NCBI GenBank assembly: GCA_004124295.1
Contig: SCKI01000016.1
Span: forward strand, 6,098-48,059
Source: Fidelibacterota bacterium
GTDB lineage: Bacteria; Fidelibacterota; Marinisomatia; SCGC-AAA003-L08; TS1B11
Length of the DNA: 41,962 nucleotides
Reading direction: 5' to 3'
A program made the position numbers and the translations under genes. Positions 24,950 to 32,830 of the stretch are shown here, in pieces (within the stretch, counting starts at the first letter, position 1; every line of letters starts with the position of its first letter). The notes beneath the pieces were generated by a model, which saw nothing but the letters and a program-made list of their open reading frames with translations, was not told the DNA's origin and searched no databases.

Positions 24950-27112
24950 ATGCCGGCTCCGACCCGTACCGTTATTGCCCTTGCAGCCCTTTTAGCCGTA
25001 GGATGCCAACCTGGAATGAACAAAAGTGAGCCAATGGTTAAGATAACGCCAAAGGTCAAGACGCCGATGCTGGCGCCGCCTGTGGCGGAGATCATTCCCC
25101 AGCGGCTGGAAATACACGGTGATGTCCGCACCGACAACTACTTCTGGCTCCGGGAGCGTGAGAACCCCAAGGTGATCAGCTACCTGGAGGCGGAAAATAG
25201 CTATACCGCCCAGGTGATGGCCCATACCGAGGAGCTGCAGAACAGCCTGTTCGAGGAGATCAAGGGCCGCATCAAGCAGGACGATTCGTCGGTGCCCTAC
25301 AAGGATGGGGACTATTTCTACTATACCCGCTTTGAGAAGGGCAAGGAGTACGCCATCTATGCCCGCAAGCACGGCTCGCTGGAGAGCGCCGAGGAAGTCT
25401 ATCTGGATGCCAACCTTCTCGCCGCAGGGCACGGCTACTTCTCCCTGCGGGACGTGGAGGTCAGCGCCAACCACGAGATTCTGGCCTATGCCGCCGACAC
25501 GGTGGGCCGGCGCATCTATACCGTCCATCTGAAGAACCTGGCCACCGGCGAACTGTATCCCGACAAGATTCCCAATGTCACCGGGATGCTGGCCTGGGCC
25601 AACGACAACAAGACCCTGTTCTATGCCAAACAGGACCTGGAGACCTTGCGCTGGTACCAGATCTGGCGCCACACCCTGGGCAGCGACACTGCCGATGATG
25701 TGCTGGTCTACCAGGAGGACGACGAGACCTTCTCCAGCTACGTTTGGAAGACCCGCTCCAAGCGTTATATCATGATCGCCTCCTACCAGACCCTCAGCTC
25801 CGAGTTCCGCTACCTGGATGCCGACGATCCCCTGGGCGAGCCCAAGCTTTTCCAGGCCCGCCAGCGGGACCACGAGTACGACCTGGACCATCTCGGCGAC
25901 AAATTCTATATCCGCACCAATCACCAGGCCAAAAATTTCCGCCTCATGTCCACGCCGGTCACGTCCACCGGCATGGCGGACTGGGAGGAGGTCATCCCCC
26001 ACCGGGACGATGTGCTGCTGAGCAACTTCGAACTGTTCCGGGACCACCTGGTGGTGCAGGAGCGGAAGGCCGGGCTGGTCCATCTGCGCATCGTCAACTG
26101 GGACGGCAGCGGCGGCCACTACCTCGATTTCGGCGAGCCGGCCTACCTGGCCTATATCTCGACCAATCCCGACCCGCAGACGAACATCCTGCGCTACGGC
26201 TACACCTCCATGACCACGCCCCAATCGATCTACGACTACGATATGTCCACCCGCCAGCGGACCCTGCTGAAGCAGGACGAGGTGCTGGGCGGCTTCGATT
26301 CCGGCGATTACGTTACCGAGCGGCGCTATGCCCCCGCCCGGGACGGGGTCTTGGTGCCCCTCTCCATCGTCTACCGGAAGGGGCTCAAGCGGGACGGCTC
26401 ACAGCCCCTGCTGCTCTACGGCTACGGCTCCTACGGGAGCAGCATGAGCGCCACCTTCAGCGCTGCCAGGGTCAGCTTGCTGGACCGGGGCTTCGTCTAT
26501 GCCATCGCCCATATCCGGGGCGGGCAGGAGATGGGGCGCTCCTGGTACGACGACGGCAAGCTGCTCAAGAAAAAGAACACCTTTACCGACTTCATCGACT
26601 GCGCCAGCTACCTCATCGCCGAGAACTATACCGCCCCCGAGCGGCTGTTCGCCCAGGGGGGCAGCGCCGGCGGTCTGCTGATCGGGGCGGTGATCAACAT
26701 GCGGCCGGACCTGTTCAAGGGCATCGTGACCCGGGTGCCCTGGGTCGATGTGGTCACCACCATGCTGGACGCCGACATCCCCCTCACCACCAGCGAATAC
26801 GACGAGTGGGGCAATCCCAACGACAAGGTCTACTACGACTACATGCTCTCCTACTCGCCCTACGACCAGGTGAGCGCCCAGGACTATCCCCACATCCTGA
26901 TCACCACCTCGCTCCACGATTCGCAGGTGCAGTACTGGGAGCCGGCCAAATGGACGGCCAAGCTGCGCGCGCTGAAGACCGACGACAACCTGCTGATCAT
27001 CAAAACCGATATGAAGGCGGGGCACGGCGGCGCCTCGGGACGCTTCAAGCGCTACCGGGATACGGCCTTCAACTACGCTTTCCTGCTGGACCTGGCAGGG
27101 ATCGACAAGTAG
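24950..27112 (+). CDS. ptrB: Oligopeptidase B-type S9A serine peptidase, lipoprotein
   Basis: A 720-residue serine peptidase that cleaves short peptides, typically after basic residues in this branch. It has the N-terminal family block DNYFWLRERENPKVISYLEAEN (residues about 62-83), a seven-bladed propeller in the first two thirds, and an alpha/beta-hydrolase domain with GYGSYGSSM, AHIRGGQEMGRSWYDDGK, the nucleophile GGSAGGLLIG, the aspartate in SLHDSQVQYWEP and the histidine in KAGHGGASGRF. Unlike classical cytoplasmic PtrB, it starts with a lipoprotein signal (LAALLAVGCQPG), so it should face the periplasm or surface. The start has AAGGGG six bases upstream. It may act with the two M28 peptidases in peptide use. 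Confidence 0.93.
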   Translation: MPAPTRTVIALAALLAVGCQPGMNKSEPMVKITPKVKTPMLAPPVAEIIPQRLEIHGDVRTDNYFWLRERENPKVISYLEAENSYTAQVMAHTEELQNSLFEEIKGRIKQDDSSVPYKDGDYFYYTRFEKGKEYAIYARKHGSLESAEEVYLDANLLAAGHGYFSLRDVEVSANHEILAYAADTVGRRIYTVHLKNLATGELYPDKIPNVTGMLAWANDNKTLFYAKQDLETLRWYQIWRHTLGSDTADDVLVYQEDDETFSSYVWKTRSKRYIMIASYQTLSSEFRYLDADDPLGEPKLFQARQRDHEYDLDHLGDKFYIRTNHQAKNFRLMSTPVTSTGMADWEEVIPHRDDVLLSNFELFRDHLVVQERKAGLVHLRIVNWDGSGGHYLDFGEPAYLAYISTNPDPQTNILRYGYTSMTTPQSIYDYDMSTRQRTLLKQDEVLGGFDSGDYVTERRYAPARDGVLVPLSIVYRKGLKRDGSQPLLLYGYGSYGSSMSATFSAARVSLLDRGFVYAIAHIRGGQEMGRSWYDDGKLLKKKNTFTDFIDCASYLIAENYTAPERLFAQGGSAGGLLIGAVINMRPDLFKGIVTRVPWVDVVTTMLDADIPLTTSEYDEWGNPNDKVYYDYMLSYSPYDQVSAQDYPHILITTSLHDSQVQYWEPAKWTAKLRALKTDDNLLIIKTDMKAGHGGASGRFKRYRDTAFNYAFLLDLAGIDK

Positions 27113-27157
27113 GGGCAGCGCGAGAGCCGCAGATCGCCGCCCGCGCCGAGGGGCAGA

Positions 27158-27916
27158 CTAACTCCCCTGCAGGGGATACCGCGCCAGGTAGTAGATTCGC
27201 TTCAGAATGAGCCATAATCTGATGGCCGCGCGCCGCGTCACCGAGCGCGTCGCTATGGCCACGATATAGCGGGCCAGATCGGCAGGCAGCAACATCTGCC
27301 CGCGGCCAGGTTTCCGGGGATAGCTGTCGATATCGAAAAATTCCGTCGCGACCCGGGCGGGATAGAGGGTGGTCGTTTTTATGCCCAGCGGCCGCAGCTC
27401 CCACCTGATGGCGCGCATAAAACCGGTCACGCCCCGTTTGGCTGCGCCATAGGCGGATGCGCTGGGGGCCGCAATCAGCCCGCCGATGGACCCCACGGTG
27501 ATAATGTGCCTTTTTCTTCCGGGTGGCGCGGCGCTGCGGGCCATTGCGCGGGAGCAGAGGAATACGCTGGTCAGATTGGCGTCCAATACGGCCTGCCAAT
27601 CGGCGTAGCTCGTGTCGACCAGATTCCCGCGCAGACCGTGGCCGGCGTTGTTCACCAGTATATCGACCCGGCCCAGCTGCTGCAAGGCTTCGGCGAACAG
27701 GCGCTCAACTTCGGTCTCCCTGGTCACATCGGACTGTATCACCAGGCTGCGGCCGCCGGCCCGGCTGATCTCCTGCTCTAGGGCCTGCAACCTGTCCAGC
27801 CGCCGGGCTGCCAGCACGACCACGGCCCCCTTTTGGGCGAAGGCGATGGCGGTGGCCCGGCCTATGCCACTGCTGGCGCCGGTAACGATGACAACCGAGT
27901 CCTTAAGCGATAGCAT
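27158..27916 (-). CDS. Short-chain dehydrogenase/reductase
   Basis: About 252 residues of classical SDR fold. It has the NAD(P)-binding VIVTGASSGIGRATAIAFA, NNAGHGLRG, the catalytic serine in TVGSIGGLIAAPS and YGAAK as the YxxxK motif. The start at the ATG at 27914-27916 overlaps the end of the upstream NAD-epimerase gene by 14 bases; an in-frame GTG or ATG extension to 27946 is possible. The C-terminal 40 residues are basic and hydrophobic (RRAAIRLWLILKRIYYLARYPL), suggesting membrane association. The substrate is unknown. It is probably co-transcribed with the extended SDR gene. Confidence 0.85.
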   Translation of the reverse strand: MLSLKDSVVIVTGASSGIGRATAIAFAQKGAVVVLAARRLDRLQALEQEISRAGGRSLVIQSDVTRETEVERLFAEALQQLGRVDILVNNAGHGLRGNLVDTSYADWQAVLDANLTSVFLCSRAMARSAAPPGRKRHIITVGSIGGLIAAPSASAYGAAKRGVTGFMRAIRWELRPLGIKTTTLYPARVATEFFDIDSYPRKPGRGQMLLPADLARYIVAIATRSVTRRAAIRLWLILKRIYYLARYPLQGS

Positions 27917-28919
27917 GCGCTTCCATCCAGGCCAGGGTATCGGCAATAGTCTGGGGCAAGGGGATGCGAGGTTTCCAGCCCAGGGACGCGGCCGCCTGCC
28001 CGTTATCGTAGTAGCGATAGATGAAACCCGAAGACAGGATTTCAGCGGTCATATCCAGCCGTTTTCTGGCCAGCCACTCAACAGGCACCAGCAGCCCGTA
28101 GAGCGGGCTCCGCAACAGTCTGGGCAGGGTACGCCGGGGGGGCGAGACGTTTACCTGGGAGGCGATAACGCTGTTGAGTTCCTGGTAAGTCAGGTTCCTG
28201 CCCGTGAAAAGGAATTTGCCGTTGCGGATATCGCCTGTTACCACCGCAGCGATGCCTCTGGCCACATCGCGCACATCGACCACATTGATGCCACCGGGCA
28301 GATTGAAGGGTATCTTGCCTGCCCGGATCGCGCGTATCAGTTTGAACGCGAGCACCCCATTCCCGGGACCAAACAGAAGGCCCGGATAGATGGTGACGGC
28401 ATTGAGTCCCCGGGCCTGGACCAGGGCCACTTCCTGATCACCCAGGTGTTTGGTGAGCATATAGTATTTTCTTTGTCGACGGGCTATCTTCCAGTCGAAC
28501 CGGAATGACTCGTCAACCGGGGCATGTGGATCATCATTGTATCCCAGCGCTGCCATCGAACTGATATTAACCAGTCGCTTCACCCCATGCGACAGCGCCA
28601 GACTCGCGATAATGCGGGTTCCCCAGATATTCATGCTTTCCAGCCAGGCGCGATCCTTGACGGAGTATGATATGGCCGAGGCCATGTGAACAACCTGGTC
28701 GACCCCCTCGAATAACGGCGCCAGCTTCTCCTCATCGAGAATGTCAACCTCGAGATATTGCTCCACCCTGGGATCGGCTTCGATATCAGCAGACGGGAAG
28801 GGCGCCGGCCGCAGATCGACGACTCTAATCTGGCTCCGGGGCGAGGATTGCAGCAATTCCGTCAAAACGTGCTGGCCCAGGTAGCCTGAGCCGCCAGTGA
28901 GGAGGATAGTATGCGGCAC
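27903..28919 (-). CDS. NAD-dependent epimerase/dehydratase-type extended SDR
   Basis: A 338-residue extended SDR. It has the nucleotide-binding TGGSGYLGQHVL, VDILDEEKL, the active-site serine in NISSMAALG and YYMLTKHLGDQ as YxxxK. It also has VTIYPGLLFGPGNG and the domain border INVVDVRDVARGI. The layout is close to the dihydroflavonol-reductase/3-beta-hydroxysteroid-dehydrogenase branch, so a ketone or alcohol on a lipid or isoprenoid is a reasonable guess for the substrate. The start is GTG without a clear Shine-Dalgarno. It overlaps the downstream SDR gene. Confidence 0.85.
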   Translation of the reverse strand: MPHTILLTGGSGYLGQHVLTELLQSSPRSQIRVVDLRPAPFPSADIEADPRVEQYLEVDILDEEKLAPLFEGVDQVVHMASAISYSVKDRAWLESMNIWGTRIIASLALSHGVKRLVNISSMAALGYNDDPHAPVDESFRFDWKIARRQRKYYMLTKHLGDQEVALVQARGLNAVTIYPGLLFGPGNGVLAFKLIRAIRAGKIPFNLPGGINVVDVRDVARGIAAVVTGDIRNGKFLFTGRNLTYQELNSVIASQVNVSPPRRTLPRLLRSPLYGLLVPVEWLARKRLDMTAEILSSGFIYRYYDNGQAAASLGWKPRIPLPQTIADTLAWMEAHAIA

Positions 28920-29002
28920 AATGATTCGCTGATTTAATCCAGATTGGGAGCGTTTGGATTTTTGACGTTACGGAGTCGCCGGGCACAATCAAAGGGTAAA
29001 GG

Positions 29003-29080
29003 TTGGCGCCCCTGTCCATCGTCCGCCGGAAGGGGCTCATGGGGGACGGCTCCCGGCCCCTGCCGCCCCACGGCCCCGGC
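29003..29080 (+). pseudogene. Relic of an oligopeptidase B-type gene
   Basis: Seventy-eight bases align without gaps to 26351-26428 inside the oligopeptidase gene; about 65 positions match by hand count. The same frame reads LAPLSIVRRKGLMGDGSRPL against LVPLSIVYRKGLKRDGSQPL. Similarity ends abruptly on both sides. Most substitutions add G or C. It is either a decayed partial duplication or a leftover of a second oligopeptidase gene. Confidence 0.75.
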
Positions 29081-29186
29081 CCGCCCCGCGCCGGGCTCGC
29101 CCTGCTGGCGTCCAGCCCCGGAAATCCCATTGGCGCAGGGCCTGCCATCATGCGCCGACAATCCATGACAGGAGTTTTACAATACG

Positions 29187-29204
29187 GTGACAATTCCGTG
29201 ACAA
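29187..29204. promoter_or_regulatory. GTGACAA direct repeat, 11-base period
   Basis: GTGACAA occurs at 29187-29193 and 29198-29204, one helical turn apart, about 45-60 bases before the start of the secreted protein gene at 29247. The spacing suggests a regulator-binding site, perhaps for the 29247-31748 cluster. Confidence 0.3.
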
Positions 29205-29246
29205 CTGCCGCATACCAATATCATAAACTGTCCTTAAGTTGTACCG

Positions 29247-29765
29247 GTGAAGAAAATGAGAACCATCATACTGCTGGCCGGGGTATTAACCCTGCTTATG
29301 CCGGTTAAGTCTAGTGCGCAACTCGTAGGTGCCTACGTTAGCCCGGGGTTGCAGCTGGGCTATACTCGAGGCCAAGGGGTTGCCTTCTCGGCTCAAGTCA
29401 CGCTGGGACTGTTTATGGTCTTGCCCTACGGGGGGATGATCGATTTTCTGATCCCGGGCATCACCTTCGGCCAGCGCAGGTCGAAGGATGTAACGATGAC
29501 TTATCTGGACGCCCAGTTCTCCTTAATAGTTGTCGGCGCCGGCATCGGTAAGGTATGGATTAGAAATAAGGGCGAAGACAGGGTAGTGGCCACCTACCCC
29601 CGATTCAAGGCTTGGGGCGGCTGGTTGCTGAATGTCACCTATGATCAGTATTATGATCAGTCTCTGGTGCCCGGAGATACCGCCCCCAGGCGCCATTTTG
29701 GCGTCATCGGTGTGCTGCCCATCCCGTTAATTGGATTTGGGGGGATTGGTGGTTCTCTGCCCTGA
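29247..29765 (+). CDS. Small secreted barrel-like protein, unknown
   Basis: A 172-residue protein with a signal peptide ending at SSAQ (residues about 1-25). The mature part consists of glycine-rich alternating strands (VGAYVSPGLQLGYTRGQG, AQVTLGLFMVLPYGGMID, AWGGWLLNVTYDQYYDQ), as in small outer-membrane barrels. The start used is GTG at 29247; the ATG at 29256 is equally possible. The C-terminus is hydrophobic and lacks a terminal aromatic. It is the first of three exported-protein genes on the plus strand. Confidence 0.65.
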   Translation: MKKMRTIILLAGVLTLLMPVKSSAQLVGAYVSPGLQLGYTRGQGVAFSAQVTLGLFMVLPYGGMIDFLIPGITFGQRRSKDVTMTYLDAQFSLIVVGAGIGKVWIRNKGEDRVVATYPRFKAWGGWLLNVTYDQYYDQSLVPGDTAPRRHFGVIGVLPIPLIGFGGIGGSLP

Positions 29766-29851
29766 GTTACCATCCGGGGCAATGGGTGCGGGCAGGCGGC
29801 CGGGTAACGGTCAGGACCTGGTCAAAACCGATAGATAAGGTAAACTTGGTT

Positions 29852-30964
29852 ATGAACAGCATCACGCCCCTCAAGCAGATCATGGCGCCCCTCCTCATCG
29901 GGCTGGCAAGCCTGGCCTGTGGCCCCTGGGTCACCACCTTCGAGGAGCTGGAGGAGGCCGAATACTACCAGGCGGCGACGCTCACCGCTGCACCGGCCGC
30001 TGTCGATACCCTGCTGGTGATGACCTGGAATATCAAGTACGCCGGCGGCAAGATCGATTTCTGGTGGGCCTGTTTTGATGACCGGGTGTTGATGACCGAG
30101 GAAGAGACCTTGGGCAATCTGGAGCGCCTGGTGGAGAAAATCAACGCCGCCCAGCCCGACATTCTCCTGTTGCAGGAGGTCGACGTCGATTCGAAGCGGT
30201 CGGCCTATATCAATCAGATGCAGTACCTGCTGGACCACACCGATATGAACTACGGCGTCTACGCCTCCATGTGGCGGGTCCAGTTCGTCCCCTCCGATGG
30301 CCTCGGCCGCGCCGACCTGGGGCTGGCGATTTTATCCCGCTGGCCGCTGGAGGATGCCCAGCGCATCAGCCTGGCCCTGCGCACCGACCAGGACCCCTTG
30401 ACCACCTATTTCTACCTGCGGCGCTGCATTGTGCGGGCCGGCGTGGCCATTCCGGGCCGGGACCCGCTACAAGTGGTGAATGTGCATACGGCGGCCTTCC
30501 CGCAGGACGATACCAAGTTGCGGCACATTGACCGCTTCAAGGAGGAACTCGATGCGATCCAGGCCAGCGGGGACCTGTTTGTGGCCGGCGGCGACCTGAA
30601 CTCTCTGCCCCCCGGCTCCCATCGGTTGAAGGACTTTCCCGACGAAAAGTGTCTCACCGGCGATTTCGAGGGCGGCGATTACACCCGGGAGGCCGCCTGG
30701 CTGGATAATTTATACGCCACCTATAGGCCGGCCGTGCCGCTGGGCGACTTCCAAAACGCCACCGACCAGAGCCCCTTCTTTTCCTTCGGCGCCAAACCCG
30801 ATTCCCTCGGCCTCAGCCGCAAGCTCGACTACCTGTTCACCAATGGAACCTGGGTATCCGGATCGGCCGTCACCCATCAGGATATCATCGGGCCGGGCTT
30901 CGCCCTGTCCGACCACGTGCCCTTGACCGCCCGGCTGGTGTTGGGAGGTAGCGGTGGGAACTAG
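29852..30964 (+). CDS. Endonuclease/exonuclease/phosphatase-family lipoprotein
   Basis: About 370 residues from the ATG at 29852; the frame is open from 29786 but that part lacks signal features. The signal peptide has lipobox LASLAC. The fold motifs are MTWNIKYAGG, ILLLQEVDVD (metal-binding glutamate), VNVHTAAF, FVAGGDLNSLPPG, KLDYLFTNG and the final LSDHVPLTARL. All are standard for the DNase I/sphingomyelinase/inositol-phosphatase superfamily. Being exported, it more likely acts on phosphodiesters outside the cytoplasm (nucleic acid or phospholipid) than on cell DNA. The end overlaps the next gene by 11 bases. Confidence 0.88.
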   Translation: MNSITPLKQIMAPLLIGLASLACGPWVTTFEELEEAEYYQAATLTAAPAAVDTLLVMTWNIKYAGGKIDFWWACFDDRVLMTEEETLGNLERLVEKINAAQPDILLLQEVDVDSKRSAYINQMQYLLDHTDMNYGVYASMWRVQFVPSDGLGRADLGLAILSRWPLEDAQRISLALRTDQDPLTTYFYLRRCIVRAGVAIPGRDPLQVVNVHTAAFPQDDTKLRHIDRFKEELDAIQASGDLFVAGGDLNSLPPGSHRLKDFPDEKCLTGDFEGGDYTREAAWLDNLYATYRPAVPLGDFQNATDQSPFFSFGAKPDSLGLSRKLDYLFTNGTWVSGSAVTHQDIIGPGFALSDHVPLTARLVLGGSGGN

Positions 30965-31748
30965 GCTGCCCTTGCCGGTGGCTGCGCTCCTGCTGGCCGG
31001 CAGCATGGCCGCCAGCGCCCAGACCAATGACCGCTACTGGTCCGCCGGCACGGCCTTAACCCTGCCCAAAGGGCGCACTGAAAATGGGTTGTTTCAACCG
31101 TATCGCGTCGGTCGGACTGATCGCCTGGAATGGGGCACCTACCTGTTGCTCAACCTGATTGCGCCCAACCTGCAATTCAAGCTGAGCCACGGCAGATACG
31201 GCCCGTATAGCGTGGCCTCGCGGATCGGATTTTCCTATCCGACGTTCCTGCTGCGCACGCTGCAGCGGCCGGGCATCGGCGGTTTCATCTCCCCGGAGGC
31301 CGATGTGGGCGAAATACCCCCTATCCTGGCCACCTGGGCCGAAATTCTGGCGACCCGGGTGATGAGCGACGATCTGTTGTTCACGGCCAGGGGTGGCATC
31401 GGTTGGGCCCTCAGGGGTGGTCGCATGGACGAGCGCACCAGCATCGACCTGCCCCTTGTGTATCAGCGCATGCTGCTTTACATGCATGGGGTCCAGCTGA
31501 ACCTCGGCGGGGCGCTGGCCGGCAGGCTGAGTCCCGGACTGTCGTGGCGCATGGATGCGGACCTGCTGGTGACACCCGCTGCCAATAATTCGAACGCCTT
31601 TTTTCAGAAAGGGAGCATTATCTGGGACCGGGGCAAACGATTCCGCCTGCGGCTGGGCTATATCCTGGTGTACGGGGAGTACCCCTACGGCAGCCAGGCG
31701 CATCTGCTGCCCACCGTCGGCCTGGAGTGGGCCGGAAAGCGGTCCTGA
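30954..31748 (+). CDS. Secreted outer-membrane barrel-like protein, unknown
   Basis: A 264-residue protein starting at GTG, with GGGAGG just upstream inside the preceding gene. The signal peptide ends at SMAASAQ. The rest shows repeated amphipathic strands with aromatic girdles (WGTYLLLNLIAPNLQFKLSHG, LLFTARGGIGWALRGG, FRLRLGYILVYGEYPYG), consistent with an outer-membrane beta-barrel. It overlaps the EEP-family gene, which suggests co-expression, possibly as a surface anchor or channel for the same process. No family name can be given. Confidence 0.65.
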   Translation: MGTRLPLPVAALLLAGSMAASAQTNDRYWSAGTALTLPKGRTENGLFQPYRVGRTDRLEWGTYLLLNLIAPNLQFKLSHGRYGPYSVASRIGFSYPTFLLRTLQRPGIGGFISPEADVGEIPPILATWAEILATRVMSDDLLFTARGGIGWALRGGRMDERTSIDLPLVYQRMLLYMHGVQLNLGGALAGRLSPGLSWRMDADLLVTPAANNSNAFFQKGSIIWDRGKRFRLRLGYILVYGEYPYGSQAHLLPTVGLEWAGKRS

Positions 31749-31801
31749 CTCAAGGGCCTGTCCTGAGCACAACGTAGGAGCGGGTTAATTCCCGGGACTC
31801 C

Positions 31802-31817
31802 CCGGCCCTCTGGCCGG
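31802..31817. other. Perfect hairpin downstream of the barrel gene
   Basis: CCGGCC-CTCT-GGCCGG, 54 bases after the stop at 31748. There is no T-run, so it is an uncertain terminator. Confidence 0.35.
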
Positions 31818-31830
31818 CTGCCGGGCGGCT

Positions 31831-31914
31831 ATCAGAAGTCAGTTCTCAGCAATCAGCAAAACGGAGAGAGCCCATACCGGTCCATCGCCAACTGCCACTG
31901 CCAACTGCCACTGC
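31831..31914. repeat. Heptamer-type intergenic repeat, copy 3
   Basis: Seven-base units CAGAAGT CAGTTCT CAGCAAT CAGCAAA (about 31833-31860), followed at 31887-31914 by GCCAACTGCCACTGCCAACTGCCACTGC (shown split: two copies of CCAACTGCCACTG in tandem). Same organisation as the 12181 copy: a CAGT-type run, then an ACTGCC-type run. Confidence 0.7.
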
Positions 31915-31951
31915 TCCTGCCACTACCCGCCCTGCGATTAACCTCTTGGAG

Positions 31952-31998
31952 TAGCGGTGGAGGGACTCGAACCCCCGACACGCGGATTATGATACCGC
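31952..31998 (-). tRNA. 3' fragment of a tRNA-Met-like gene (5' half missing)
   Basis: Reading the minus strand from 31998 to 31952 gives an anticodon arm GCGGT-ATCATAA-TCCGC (anticodon CAT, U33 and A37 present), a five-base variable loop, a T arm GGGGG-TTCGAGT-CCCTC, the acceptor 3' strand CACCGCT and the discriminator A. No CCA is encoded. The sequence to the right should hold the D arm and 5' acceptor strand, but it has neither an AGCTCAG-like D loop nor an AGCGGTG strand. It is therefore a displaced 3' end, as left by site-specific integration into a tRNA gene, with the inserted DNA to the right. Confidence 0.75.
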
Positions 31999-32338
31999 AT
32001 GACTCTCCTCGTGAAAATAAAAACGATGACAGTAAAACCGTGCCAAAGAGCTCGGAAGACCCCTCTGGATAGGATGCTGATGATTTTGGATGCTTGGTCA
32101 CGACCTACGGCTTAGAAGGCCGAAACGTACCGACGAGAGTGACGAATGACCCATTATAGATTAGCTATCAGGCCACCGACATTAGGCCAGCGGACAAGTC
32201 ATCGTTTGGGGATGGGGGGGAGTATCAGCATGTTCGACAGTTTTCCCATAGACGGCTGAATGGAGATCATCATAGGCGATCTATGGTACCCCGTAGAACC
32301 GCAGAGTTGTCAATCAACAAGAAAAAGGAAAGTGACAA
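31999..32338. other. Spacer right of the tRNA fragment
   Basis: A 340-base region without a credible gene. It contains a run of seven or more G near 32213-32220. Near its end is AAAAAGGAAAG, the ribosome-binding site for the gene at 32339. No clear promoter is seen. Confidence 0.4.
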
Positions 32339-32830
32339 ATGGTCTCAGAGGGAACCAAGAAACTTCAAATTATAATAGAGGAATTCGAGGATGCTGTAGA
32401 AGCCTACTACAAATTGGAGGATCTTTGGTATTCGACCAATTGGCCTAATTATAAGTTTGCAGTTGCGCTTCATGAGTTTGTTGAGTCGAAGCACAATCTA
32501 ACGCTCGGATTCACTAGTCTTAGCGCCATGGCAGGGTATATGGACATTCCGGATTCAGCAGTAATGTACGTGCAGAGGATCTATCGCGAATTGACTCTTA
32601 AACGAAACATTCCTGTCACTGCTTACGAGCATCTTGATATGGTAAAAACCAATAGCCTAATGTCCCGCATTGATGAATGCCTAGATGGAGACCTCAACCT
32701 AAATGCCGTTGAAATTGGAGCACAAAAAATCTCGGCAATATGGCGGGTTTGGATTGATGGCGCTCTTGACACAATCAATTCTAGAGCAGGAGCATCAAAT
32801 CTTGGTGGGAATCGAAAGGGAAAATCATGA
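32339..32830 (+). CDS. Unknown protein, 163 aa, first of a two-gene unit
   Basis: Starts at an ATG with AAGGAA nine bases upstream. The protein is helical and acidic at the start (KKLQIIIEEFEDAVEAYYKLEDLWYST), with a middle DIPDSAVMYVQRIYRELTLKR and a basic C-terminus (GGNRKGKS). There are no transmembrane segments or known motifs. Codon use is AT-richer than in the chromosome to the left. The stop overlaps the next start as ATGA, strong support that both are real genes translated together. Function unknown. Confidence 0.65.
   Translation: MVSEGTKKLQIIIEEFEDAVEAYYKLEDLWYSTNWPNYKFAVALHEFVESKHNLTLGFTSLSAMAGYMDIPDSAVMYVQRIYRELTLKRNIPVTAYEHLDMVKTNSLMSRIDECLDGDLNLNAVEIGAQKISAIWRVWIDGALDTINSRAGASNLGGNRKGKS

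Larger units (their letters stand above)
28920..29246. other. Intergenic spacer holding a gene relic and a direct repeat
   Basis: A 327-base spacer between divergent genes. It contains the oligopeptidase-like relic at 29003-29080, a very GC-rich stretch to about 29150, and an AT-richer promoter-like part with GTGACAA repeats near 29187. No intact gene is seen. Confidence 0.6.

Noticed and set aside
27158..28919. Biosynthetic gene cluster built around the two SDR genes
   Set aside because: No synthase, transporter or tailoring enzyme accompanies them; only a two-gene unit is supported.
31952..31998. Complete tRNA gene
   Set aside because: D arm and 5' acceptor strand are absent in the adjoining sequence.
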